Source: JBAZTO01 sp041661865 (lineage in GTDB: Bacteria > Planctomycetota > Phycisphaerae > SM23-33). From it: a DNA stretch of 64,000 nucleotides. Positions 8,469 to 16,263 of this stretch are shown piece after piece (positions within the stretch are counted from its first letter, which is position 1; the number at the start of each line of letters is the position of its first letter). The stretch is from positions 1 to 64,000 of the forward strand of contig JBAZTO010000018.1 of assembly GCA_041661865.1 (NCBI GenBank), written 5' to 3'. Below the pieces are notes generated by a model. That model was not told where the DNA came from. It did no database searches and saw only the letters and a program-made list of their open reading frames with translations. The translations under genes were made by a program, and so were the position numbers.

Positions 8469-10141
8469 TAGTTCGGCTGCGACGACGCCTCTGCGGGCTT
8501 GGCCAGCGGCCAGTAGACCGCGTCACCCTCGTTGCGACCTCTCCAGGGTTCCTCCTTTTCATCATGCACGCCGCCGTCGTCCTTCATGTTCCAGCCGACG
8601 CCGTAGAGCAGGAAATCGTCGCCCACCTTGCAATACTTCAACGGCCCCTCGGCGAAATAGTCGAATGGCAACTTGCTGAGATACCCCTCAGCCTTGAGTT
8701 GCTCCAGACTGTCGGGATAATGCCCCTTCTCCAGGCGATACCGTCGCAACGCAAGAATAGCAATGGTTGCCTCGCACTCATTGATGGCCTCGAACCGCAT
8801 GCTTGCCAGACGAGAGAACTCCGGGAGCAATGCCCTAGGTAGAGCGAACCGCCACGGTGAAAGATCTTCGCAGTATTTCTTCAGAATGGCAGCCTTGGCA
8901 GGAATCTGCCGCGCAGGTGAGGCGAACGTATCCTTCATCAGGTCATAATAATGTTCCACCACGTATAGCGTCTGCTCGCGGGGGGCGTGAAGCAAGGCCG
9001 CCCCGAGGAAAGCCAGCGAATCCGTCTTCCCCTGCTTGTTCCCGTTAGAATACACCATCGTTGGGATGAGACGCCGCAGTTCCTTGGGCATCACATGACC
9101 ACCGCCTGCCCCATCTGAGGTGAAGGATCGTTGCACCATATCCAACCACATCAGATGTTCCCCTTCCAGATCGGCAACCGGAATGCCATCGGCCAGGACC
9201 TGCTCAAATTCTCTCTGTGCGCGAGCCAGGGCAGCAGTATCGACGTTTGGTAGGTCGGCCAGTTCAGCCAGCCCCCACGATGCCTGCCTCTGCATGGCGA
9301 GGAAGACTATGTACTCGATCAGAACGGGGCTGTGACTCATATTGCGTGATCGCGCCACGGCCATGCAGTCCGAAACCGCTTCGTTCCATTGCCTGCTTTG
9401 TCCCTCCAGTAATGCCCGGACGATACCGATTCTGGAAAGAGTCCCCAAAGAGCTAAGATTGGGCACCGAGACGGCGAGGATCGAGTTGTCTTTGGCCTCA
9501 TATAGTCGCCAGCAGCAAGGCCTGGCGCTGCCGGCTACAAACTCCTTCCACGCACCTTCATTGGCAGTAACGAGATGACGCAAGTTGGCCTGTTGCTCCT
9601 GGGTCAGGTCGGCGAAACGTCTCAACCTCCCGCTGAGCAGATCACGCAGAAACTCGTCGTCAGCCTTGGAGGGCTTGACGAATAGTTCAATTGCCCTCTG
9701 ATAGTGCGGCCAGGCGTTTTCGCTGTCGGGAACTTTGGGGTGAGCAAGTTCATTGAGTTGGGCCACGTAATCGGTCGTGATCGTCGGCCGACCTGTGAAG
9801 AACCAGGCCACATAGAGGATCATGCAGAGCAGCAGCACGCCCACAGCCTGGAAGCTGCGGACGATGGCGGTCTTCCAGGCTGGGCGGCAGCGTTTCTTGC
9901 CGCGGCGGATCAGGACGGCCAGCAGGCGAGGCTCGCCGAATTCCGCGATCAGTTCCACCGCCCGCGCCGCCCGCTCGCCATCGTCCCTGCACGAGCGCAA
10001 CGCGTCGTCGAAATGGTCCACCAGCTCCCGCCGAACCTCCAGCCTCGCCGAGCGGCTGTAGCCCATCTTGCGGATCACGCGGCGGATATACTCCGCCGCC
10101 ACCTCCGGCAAGCCCGCATACGGATTCTGCTTCTGGCCCAT
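8468..10141 (-). CDS. Membrane protein with HAAS-like N-terminal domain
   Basis: This 557-residue protein lies 38 bases downstream of a PadR regulator on the same strand. Residues ~10-85 are helical and charged (EYIRRVIRKMGYSRSARLE, ELVDHFDDAL), like the HAAS/DUF1700-type domains that are often paired with PadR regulators. One membrane segment follows (VGVLLLCMILYVAWFF, around residues 95-112). The rest is a long, probably extracytoplasmic, helical domain ending with a small C-terminal fold (RRYRLEKGHYPDSLEQLKAEG) that resembles the tail of pilin-like or DUF-type planctomycete proteins. The function is unknown. From context it is the likely output of the PadR switch. ATG 10141 follows AGGGG. 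Confidence 0.65.
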   Translation of the reverse strand: MGQKQNPYAGLPEVAAEYIRRVIRKMGYSRSARLEVRRELVDHFDDALRSCRDDGERAARAVELIAEFGEPRLLAVLIRRGKKRCRPAWKTAIVRSFQAVGVLLLCMILYVAWFFTGRPTITTDYVAQLNELAHPKVPDSENAWPHYQRAIELFVKPSKADDEFLRDLLSGRLRRFADLTQEQQANLRHLVTANEGAWKEFVAGSARPCCWRLYEAKDNSILAVSVPNLSSLGTLSRIGIVRALLEGQSRQWNEAVSDCMAVARSRNMSHSPVLIEYIVFLAMQRQASWGLAELADLPNVDTAALARAQREFEQVLADGIPVADLEGEHLMWLDMVQRSFTSDGAGGGHVMPKELRRLIPTMVYSNGNKQGKTDSLAFLGAALLHAPREQTLYVVEHYYDLMKDTFASPARQIPAKAAILKKYCEDLSPWRFALPRALLPEFSRLASMRFEAINECEATIAILALRRYRLEKGHYPDSLEQLKAEGYLSKLPFDYFAEGPLKYCKVGDDFLLYGVGWNMKDDGGVHDEKEEPWRGRNEGDAVYWPLAKPAEASSQPN

Positions 10142-10179
10142 GTCATTACCCCTGTGCGATTACGTTGCCGAGGCGGCGT

Positions 10180-10524
10180 TCATCCCATCACCGGCGAAGG
10201 CGAGCCGAACACCAGGCCCACGCCCGTCGCCAGCTTCTGCCATTGCTCGCGCTGGGCGGAGAGATACTCCTTGCCCGCGCCCGTGATGGAGTAGTAGCGG
10301 CGGTTGCGTCCGCTGTCGCCCTCCTGCCAGTCGCCCTTGACCAGCCCCTTGGCTTCGAGGTTGTACAGCAGCGGGTAGAGCGTTCCGCGGCCGAGGGTCA
10401 GGATGTTGCCGCTCCGCTGGGCGACGGCCTCGCTGAGCTGGTAGCCGTACATCGCCCCCCGCCCCAGAATCTCCAGGACGACCATCGGGGCCACGCCTTT
10501 CAGGAGTTCTCGTTCAAATCTCAT
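10180..10524 (-). CDS. PadR-family transcriptional regulator
   Basis: This 114-residue winged-helix repressor has the family hallmarks: FERELLKGVAPMVVLEILGRG, then MYGYQLSEAVAQRS and LGRGTLYPLLYNLEAKGLV, with GRNRRYYSITGAGKEYL as the wing. The C-terminal dimer helix is short, as in the small PadR class. PadR proteins usually repress their own operon and release DNA on binding a ligand. The start at 10524 has GAGGAG eight bases upstream; the frame extends to 10587 without a good site. Its own promoter carries a 10-base inverted repeat (separate entry), which supports autoregulation. The next gene is the HAAS-like membrane protein. Confidence 0.9.
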   Translation of the reverse strand: MRFERELLKGVAPMVVLEILGRGAMYGYQLSEAVAQRSGNILTLGRGTLYPLLYNLEAKGLVKGDWQEGDSGRNRRYYSITGAGKEYLSAQREQWQKLATGVGLVFGSPSPVMG

Positions 10525-10555
10525 GATCCATGCTCCTCGTGAAGGATTGCCGTAA

Positions 10556-10587
10556 CATAGTATGTATAACATACTATGCAGAGTCAA
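10556..10587 (-). promoter_or_regulatory. PadR operon promoter with overlapping operator
   Basis: On the minus strand, TTGACT (10582-10587) and CATACT (10559-10564) are 17 bases apart. Between and over them lies a perfect inverted repeat at 10556-10578, with arms CATAGTATGT and ACATACTATG around a three-base centre. Its core ATGT-N3-ACAT matches the known PadR-type operator pattern. A repressor bound here would cover the -10 box and most of the spacer. Confidence 0.75.
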
Positions 10588-10680
10588 CCTAATTCTTAAA
10601 ATTCTCGTATAATTATTCTAATAGATTGCAAATACGAGTTTTACATAACTTGCAGCATCCGTGACGAGTGGGCCAAACTA

Positions 10681-10702
10681 GCCGCGAGCGCGAAGCGAGC
10701 GG
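10681..10702 (+). repeat. Third copy of the 22-base GC-rich repeat
   Basis: This copy equals the reverse complement of 8447-8468 over all 22 bases. It lies six bases from the left end of the small inverted-repeat element at 10709-10796. Confidence 0.6.
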
Positions 10703-10708
10703 GCATTA

Positions 10709-10796
10709 AGAAACTATCTCAAAACCAAGTAGCACGGGCGGGACGCCCGTGATACTCATGGGCAAGATGCCCATGCTACGTTCCGAGATAGTTTCT
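10709..10796. mobile_element. MITE-like element with 12-base terminal inverted repeats
   Basis: AGAAACTATCTC (10709-10720) and GAGATAGTTTCT (10785-10796) are perfect terminal inverted repeats around a 64-base interior. The core (10729-10779) starts GTAGCA and ends TGCTAC, and contains two hairpins: CACGGGC-N5-GCCCGTG and CATGGGC-N5-GCCCATG. About 52 bases recur inverted at 62.57 kb. The element is too short to code. It ends ten bases from the stop of the TIGR03790 gene. Confidence 0.6.
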
Positions 10797-10805
10797 AAAG
10801 CTCAC

Positions 10806-12518
10806 TCACGGCTGGGTTGGCGCGGTGCCCAGGGGATTGACCCCGGGCGCGACGAGGTTCATCGGGACCGGCGGAGGGGCCATGCCGGCCGGCAGATCCT
10901 TGACGTCGACGGCGGGGTTGTTCTTGAACGGGTTGTACAGCGGGTCGCCGATGAGGGTCAGCCGCCAACTGGTCAGCGGCAGCGTCCGCCAGTAGCACTC
11001 CGCCAGCGTATACTTGCCCGTCAGCAGGAGCGGGAAGAACTCCTCGGGCATGGGGAAGCTGCCCAGGAAGGGCTCTTCCACCGCCCCCACCGTGGCCGCC
11101 ACGCCGTTCTGGATCATCTTGACGCACCACTCGTCGCTGGAGGGGTCGTGCAGATGCACCGCCTCGAAACTGGCCACGTGCCAGCCGACGCTGCCCTTGA
11201 CCCAATCGAAGGCCGCGACGTACTTCTGAAGGCTGTACCAGCCGCAATACAGTGCCGCCTGCGGGCACGAGCCGGCTGGGAAGACTGTCGGGGCTTCGTC
11301 GAAGACCACCTTGAGCGAGGTTTTTCCGCGAAGGAAGGCGACGAGCTTGCGGAAGGTTTCATCGTAGTTCTTGGCTCGCTCGGGCCCGCCGGCATCGACG
11401 TAGAAAGTCCCCTGCAGCCCGGTGGCCTCGACCTCGATGGAGTCCTTGATGATCCTGGCGGCGTCGCCTCGCGTGGGGCCGTCAATCCGGCAGGTCATCA
11501 GCATCGGCGGCATATTGGGGGGCAACTTGGCCTGGCCGCGCCAGTAGAGCGGGTTGGCCACGAAGTTTTCGATCGGATAATTGCCCTGCCACAGCAGCGA
11601 CAACTCGCTATCGACCGAGGCGACCCCCGCGTTACTGACGGCCGAGGCGGCGGACTGCTGCTGGGCATAATCCCCGGCGGCGATGAGTCCACCGGTTTCC
11701 ATCAGCGAAGAGGTCAGGTCCGCTACGCTCTGCGCGTCGGGCGTCTTGGCGCGAAGATCCTTCTGCCGGGCCAGGGCCTCGTCCAACTGCTTCCTCAACT
11801 CATTGGGGTCCGGGGCGTCGGTCAGGCGGGCGTCGCTGATGAACTTGATCAGCCCGGCCAGGCCGTGCAGGTCCAGGCTCAGCGCCATCAACTGCCGCGC
11901 CGCCACCTCGCGGTGCGCAGACTCGCTGAGGGCGAGAAACTCCTGCAACTTGTCCGCCAGCAGCTTATCGACGTCGCCGGCCAGCGCCGCCCAGGCCGGC
12001 AGGGGCTCCTGCGGGGCCGGGGCGGGAGACTCGAACAGGTCCGTCACCGGCAACAGGCCGTCGGTCCGCGGGGGCGGGAATTTCCTGCACACACTGGAGA
12101 GCAGTTTGTAGTCGGTGGCCAGGCGGTAGTGGCACTTGGTGGCCTCGGCCTTGTACACGCTGTTCAATTCCGAGCCGGGTTTGATCGGCGACTCCACGCG
12201 GAGGGGCATCCCCCACATCAGCACCACGCACCTGATCTTGCTCGCCAGGTTCCTGCTGACGAGGAACTGCGCCAGGGGGCGATGGATCTGTGACTCGTAA
12301 TCGAGGCGGGAAATGGTGTAGTTGGATTCGACATTCAGCACGGCAATCTGCGAGGCGGGAATCTGCCGGGCCTGTGCGTATGACTGTGCCAGCGCCACCG
12401 AGTCGGGGCTGGTGCCGTTGGCGACGACCAGCACTTCGTCGGGCGTCAGGGCCATCGCGGGCGCCGCCAGACAAGCCACGATCCCCACCACGAAGCACAG
12501 CCGAATATAATATGACAT
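10806..12518 (-). CDS. TIGR03790-family exported protein
   Basis: This 570-residue protein has a signal peptide (MSYYIRLCFVVGIVACLAAPAMA). The following sequence, LTPDEVLVVANGTSPDSVALAQ, then YAQARQIPASQI and VVLMWGMPLRV, matches the TIGR03790 family as I know it. The family is found in planctomycetes and some proteobacteria and has no established function. A central charged region (residues ~150-280) looks like a lineage insertion. The later GSVGWHVASFEAVHL, GVAATVGAVEEPFL and TGKYTLAECYW stretches resemble gingipain/caspase-like surroundings, but I cannot identify a certain catalytic pair. ATG 12518 has GGAGAGG six bases upstream. It is divergent from the esterase gene. Confidence 0.75.
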   Translation of the reverse strand: MSYYIRLCFVVGIVACLAAPAMALTPDEVLVVANGTSPDSVALAQSYAQARQIPASQIAVLNVESNYTISRLDYESQIHRPLAQFLVSRNLASKIRCVVLMWGMPLRVESPIKPGSELNSVYKAEATKCHYRLATDYKLLSSVCRKFPPPRTDGLLPVTDLFESPAPAPQEPLPAWAALAGDVDKLLADKLQEFLALSESAHREVAARQLMALSLDLHGLAGLIKFISDARLTDAPDPNELRKQLDEALARQKDLRAKTPDAQSVADLTSSLMETGGLIAAGDYAQQQSAASAVSNAGVASVDSELSLLWQGNYPIENFVANPLYWRGQAKLPPNMPPMLMTCRIDGPTRGDAARIIKDSIEVEATGLQGTFYVDAGGPERAKNYDETFRKLVAFLRGKTSLKVVFDEAPTVFPAGSCPQAALYCGWYSLQKYVAAFDWVKGSVGWHVASFEAVHLHDPSSDEWCVKMIQNGVAATVGAVEEPFLGSFPMPEEFFPLLLTGKYTLAECYWRTLPLTSWRLTLIGDPLYNPFKNNPAVDVKDLPAGMAPPPVPMNLVAPGVNPLGTAPTQP

Positions 12519-12665
12519 AAAATTCCTCTCCGCCTTGTTACGCCCAGACAGGCGGGACGTTCGGTTTTTCATTGTAAGCAATTTGGTTCCGGCAGGTAAG
12601 ATGCAAGCGATGGCCCGTCGGAACTTGGTATTGTATCGACCCTATGAACTCGGGAGATGAAGGCA

Positions 12666-13421
12666 ATGCCCATGAGGAGACTTTACGCATTGTTGCCGCT
12701 GCTGGCGGTGCTGGCCGGCTGTCCGGTCACGCAGTCCCAGCAGACGCCCGTGGCGGCCACGCGGGTCAAGGAGGTTTCCACCGGTAGCGGGTACTGGCTC
12801 TACGTGCCCAGCACCTACGACGCCCAGCGCGACTGGCCGCTGGTGATCACGCTGCACGGGACGTACGGATTTGACGACTCGGAGGCGCAGATCCGCGAAT
12901 GGAAATACCTGGCCGAGCGACACGGGTTGATCGTCGCGGCCCCCGATCTTCGCAGCGTCCAGGGCATACTGCCGGTGGTGCGCTCCCAGTGGTACAAAGA
13001 CCTGGCCACCGACGAGAAGACCATCCTGGCCGTGCTAGAGGATGTCTCCAAGCACTACAAGGTGGACCCCAACGCCGTCCTTCTGACGGGGTTCTCCGCC
13101 GGCGGGTTCCCGATGTACTACACCGGGCTGCGAAACCCCACCCGCTTCAACATGCTGGTGGCCCGGGCGTGCAACAGCGACATGGAAATGCTCAGCAAGA
13201 TCGAGCTGGCCGACGATGCGAGGAAGTTGCCCATCGCGATCTTCTGGGGCAAAGACGACCTCAAGAAGATCCACGACGATTCGTGGGCGGCCTTTCGATA
13301 CCTGCGCGAGCACAAGTGCCTTAAGGCCGAGCAGAAGCAAATCCTCGGCGGCCACCTGCGGAGGCCCGACATGACCTACAAGTTATGGATCAAGCACCTG
13401 CCGGCCAAGTACCGCTCTTGA
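12666..13421 (+). CDS. Lipoprotein alpha/beta hydrolase (esterase/PHB depolymerase type)
   Basis: The N-terminus MPMRRLYALLPLLAVLAGC is a lipoprotein signal with lipobox LAGC. The hydrolase fold follows: YWLYVPSTYDAQRDWPLVI, then LHGTYG (oxyanion turn), and nucleophile elbow GFSAGGFPMYY. A candidate Asp lies in FWGKDDLKKIH and a candidate His in the final GGHLRRPD. Phospholipase/carboxylesterase or PHB depolymerase-like enzymes have this layout; the substrate is unknown. It probably acts at the outer membrane or in the periplasm. Three in-frame ATGs (12657, 12666, 12672) are possible. The first touches the GGGAG site, so 12666 or 12672 is preferred. Confidence 0.8.
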   Translation: MPMRRLYALLPLLAVLAGCPVTQSQQTPVAATRVKEVSTGSGYWLYVPSTYDAQRDWPLVITLHGTYGFDDSEAQIREWKYLAERHGLIVAAPDLRSVQGILPVVRSQWYKDLATDEKTILAVLEDVSKHYKVDPNAVLLTGFSAGGFPMYYTGLRNPTRFNMLVARACNSDMEMLSKIELADDARKLPIAIFWGKDDLKKIHDDSWAAFRYLREHKCLKAEQKQILGGHLRRPDMTYKLWIKHLPAKYRS

Positions 13422-13429
13422 CGATCGGA

Positions 13430-14524
13430 TTACGGTGTTTCCGGGGCGGGGCCGAGCAGGGCGCCTTCCAGGTCCGGCGGACGAATGACGGGCTTGGGCA
13501 CCGCGACGCGACTGACGCGACGGAAGACCATGTACTCCGGGCTGTCCTCAGCCGGGATGCGGTAGACCCAGTCCACCGTCAACGACGACCCCTTGCCGCC
13601 CTTGCGTTCGACCAGGAGATCGGCCAGTTGCAGGTCCTTTATCGAAGGGTCGGTGGCGTTGTCCTTGAGCGGAGCGACGACAAACTCCAGCCGCGGTCCC
13701 GACCGCATCATGTAGCCCAGCGGGTAATAGCTCGTCCCGCTCTGACCGACGAGGCGGAAATGCGATCCGACCAGGCGGAACCAGCCGTCGGTATCGGCGG
13801 CACTGCCGTTGACCTGCGTGCGAACCACGACGACCTTGTTCGGCGTATCGGCCAGCATCGGGTTGGGCGGAATCTCGCTGCCCCAGCCGCCTTCGGGGGC
13901 GTACATCAGGATGATTTTCAATGCGTCGGGGGCTGCGTCGACCCTACCGTTCTTGCCGGCGGTGTTGCGTGCCGCGAACAACTCCAGCACCATGTTGTCA
14001 TGGGCCTTGTCGAAGGACCGATCATCACTCCCCTTGAGCGACTGCGAGGAGAAGCGACTGGCGCAGCCGAGGGTAAAATCGTCGGGGCACAGCGGGGCCA
14101 TGCGGCTGCGCTGCGTCATTGTGGAGTCGTAGGGCTCGTACATGAGGATCGAGCGCCCCAGGGGCAGCATCTGGAGAATCAGCGCCAGCACCCCCACCGT
14201 CACCAGGCCGGTGACCAGACCCATGGCACCTCCGCCGATGCGGTTGGCCCAGACCCCCAACACCACGTTCCAGCCGATGTACCTGTCGGCCAGTATTCGC
14301 AAGACCAGCAGCGGCACGACGAACAGGACCAGCAGCGAAATCGCCTCGGCGCAGGCGGGCACGTGGGGCTGCAATAGCGTGGCCAGCGGTTCGTAGTAGT
14401 TGACCGCCAGGGCCAGGCTGAAAATCGACAGCACCGCCATGATCAGCGCGCTGAACAATCCCTGCGTGACCTGAAAGAAGGCGATGGCCAGGAGAAGGAT
14501 TGTTGCCAGCAGGATCAGGATCAT
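13430..14524 (-). CDS. CvpA-family membrane protein with large C-terminal extension
   Basis: The first ~130 residues have four membrane segments in the CvpA pattern: MILILLATILLLAIAFFQV, GLFSALIMAVLSIFSLALA, the AISLLVLFVVPLLVLRIL helix, and a Gly-rich NRIGGGAMGLVTGLVTVGVLAL segment. CvpA is linked to colicin V production and envelope maintenance. The remaining ~230 residues are soluble and contain a ligand-type beta domain (DTPNKVVVVRTQVNGSA; DGWFRLVGSHFRLVG) not found in classical CvpA (about 160 residues). It lies 20 bases downstream of the PilB-like gene and is the last gene of the hisF-pilT run. It ends eight bases from the convergent esterase gene. Confidence 0.75.
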   Translation of the reverse strand: MILILLATILLLAIAFFQVTQGLFSALIMAVLSIFSLALAVNYYEPLATLLQPHVPACAEAISLLVLFVVPLLVLRILADRYIGWNVVLGVWANRIGGGAMGLVTGLVTVGVLALILQMLPLGRSILMYEPYDSTMTQRSRMAPLCPDDFTLGCASRFSSQSLKGSDDRSFDKAHDNMVLELFAARNTAGKNGRVDAAPDALKIILMYAPEGGWGSEIPPNPMLADTPNKVVVVRTQVNGSAADTDGWFRLVGSHFRLVGQSGTSYYPLGYMMRSGPRLEFVVAPLKDNATDPSIKDLQLADLLVERKGGKGSSLTVDWVYRIPAEDSPEYMVFRRVSRVAVPKPVIRPPDLEGALLGPAPETP

Positions 14525-14544
14525 CGTTATGAGCTCCTCTTGAG

Positions 14545-16197
14545 CTACGGTTTCTTGTCCGGCTGCGAGACGCGAATGACTTCCTGCACGCTCGTGACGC
14601 CTTCGATCACCTTCTGCAAGGCCTGCTCCTGGAGGTAGAGCATCCGGTTCTTCCTCGCGGCGGCCTTGATCTGCGCCAGGTTCGCGCCCTCGGCGATCAT
14701 GTGGCGAATCTCGTCGGTAATCTCCAGCAGTTCAAAGACCGCGGTGCGTCCAAGGTAGCCGCTGCCCTGGCAGGTGGGGCAGGCGATGGGGTTGCCTTTA
14801 TCGTCCATCAGCGGCTTGGTCGGGGGCCGGTAGAATCGTTCGATCTTCTGGGCCGAGAGGTTGGCCTTGGACAGAACGGCCGGGTCGGGCCGGTATTCCT
14901 CGCGGCAATTGGGGCACAGCTTCCGCATGAGCATCTGGCAGAGCACCGCCAGCAGATTCTCGGAGGCCAACCGGGTCTCGCCGCACAGCTTGGCCCACTT
15001 GGCCAGGGCCATGAAACTGTCACCCGCCTGCATGCCCAGCAGGATCGACCGCTGCCCGGCCGCCTCGGCGATGAGCCTGGCGCTGGCCGAATCGTAGCAC
15101 TGGTCGATCATGATGGCGTCCGGCTCGCGCCGCAGCGCCGAAGCCAGCACCGAAGACAGCCTTTCGCTCTCACCGTAGGCGTTCTGCGTGACGTTCTCCA
15201 CATCGACGGCAGGCTTGGCCTCCAGCGTCTCCAACTGCTTGATGAACGCGTCGCGCTCTCGCAGCAGAGAATACAGCGTGCTGGTCACGCCGCTGCCGGA
15301 GCGGCCGGAGATGATGATCAGGCCCTTGCCGGCCTGGTTCATCTCGCGTATGCGCGACAGGACGTCCTCGCTCATGCTCAGGGTGTCCAACTGGGTGCGG
15401 ATGAACTCCTGGAGGATGCGAATCTGTAGGCGCTGGCCGCCGGTGGTGCCGGCCGAGCGGAGGCTCATTTCGATCTGCATCCCGGCCAGGTCCGCCGCCA
15501 TCTTGCCCGACTGCGGGCGGCGGCGGTCTTCGGCCTCCATGCCCGAGATGCTCTTGAGATACTGGATCACCGCCTCGCTATGCCCCTGCCCCATCGGCGG
15601 CCGCTCGGTGACCACCCCATCCACCACGTACCGCACGCGGTACTGGGCCTGGGCCGGGGTAATGTCCGCCTCGCCCGCGCGACGCCACACAATGTCGTAC
15701 AGCAGATCCTGCGTCAGGTTGTAGGTCTCGCGAAGTGCGGGCTCGGCATCGTCACCGGGCGGGAGCACGACCTTGCCGTTGGCGTGATAGAGCTTGAGAC
15801 GATTGACGATCTGGACTTCTTTGGGCTTCTGGTGCGTCAATACGCCTTTGATGTGGCTGAAGGAAAGAACCTTCTCCTCGTCGCTCTGGGCCCGGCTGTT
15901 CCGTTGAACGACATAGGCCAGGTACACCGAACCGGTCAACAGCAGGTAGATCAGCAGGCCGACCACGAAGAAAGGCTGGATCAGCCAGATCAATAGCGTC
16001 ACCGCACCCACCAGCAGGACCGAGACGCTCCAGACGCTTCCCGAGAGGTTCAACTTCTGGGCGTCCTTCTGAACCCAGGGCGCGAAATAAATCCACGGGA
16101 CCAGGAAGACCAGCGCCACGGCAATTTTGATCGGCGAGAAATAACCGCCCAGCGGCGGCACGTCCGCCAGAACACCACCCAGGATGTGATCCATCAT
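14545..16197 (-). CDS. Membrane-anchored PilB/GspE-like pseudo-ATPase
   Basis: This 550-residue protein is related to type II/IV secretion and pilus ATPases, but its catalytic residues are altered. Three or four membrane segments occupy residues ~22-100, which is unusual for a cytoplasmic motor. The N2-like domain (~150-260) leads to the P-loop GRSGSGVTSTLY (298-309), where the invariant Lys is Val. At the Walker B site DAIMIDQCYD the usual Glu is Gln, and the His-box is replaced by LLGMQAGD. The zinc knuckle is intact: CPNC (428-431) and CPTCQGSG (473-480), followed by RTAVFELLEI. It is 66 bases downstream of an intact pilT. It may be a structural platform or a partner for PilT rather than a motor; that is inference. 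Confidence 0.8.
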   Translation of the reverse strand: MMDHILGGVLADVPPLGGYFSPIKIAVALVFLVPWIYFAPWVQKDAQKLNLSGSVWSVSVLLVGAVTLLIWLIQPFFVVGLLIYLLLTGSVYLAYVVQRNSRAQSDEEKVLSFSHIKGVLTHQKPKEVQIVNRLKLYHANGKVVLPPGDDAEPALRETYNLTQDLLYDIVWRRAGEADITPAQAQYRVRYVVDGVVTERPPMGQGHSEAVIQYLKSISGMEAEDRRRPQSGKMAADLAGMQIEMSLRSAGTTGGQRLQIRILQEFIRTQLDTLSMSEDVLSRIREMNQAGKGLIIISGRSGSGVTSTLYSLLRERDAFIKQLETLEAKPAVDVENVTQNAYGESERLSSVLASALRREPDAIMIDQCYDSASARLIAEAAGQRSILLGMQAGDSFMALAKWAKLCGETRLASENLLAVLCQMLMRKLCPNCREEYRPDPAVLSKANLSAQKIERFYRPPTKPLMDDKGNPIACPTCQGSGYLGRTAVFELLEITDEIRHMIAEGANLAQIKAAARKNRMLYLQEQALQKVIEGVTSVQEVIRVSQPDKKP

Positions 16198-16263
16198 TTT
16201 GGCCTCTTTTGTTGCTGCCCACCCGCCGCGTCGGCTGGCCTGGCCCCTTGGGGACAGGCCCTG

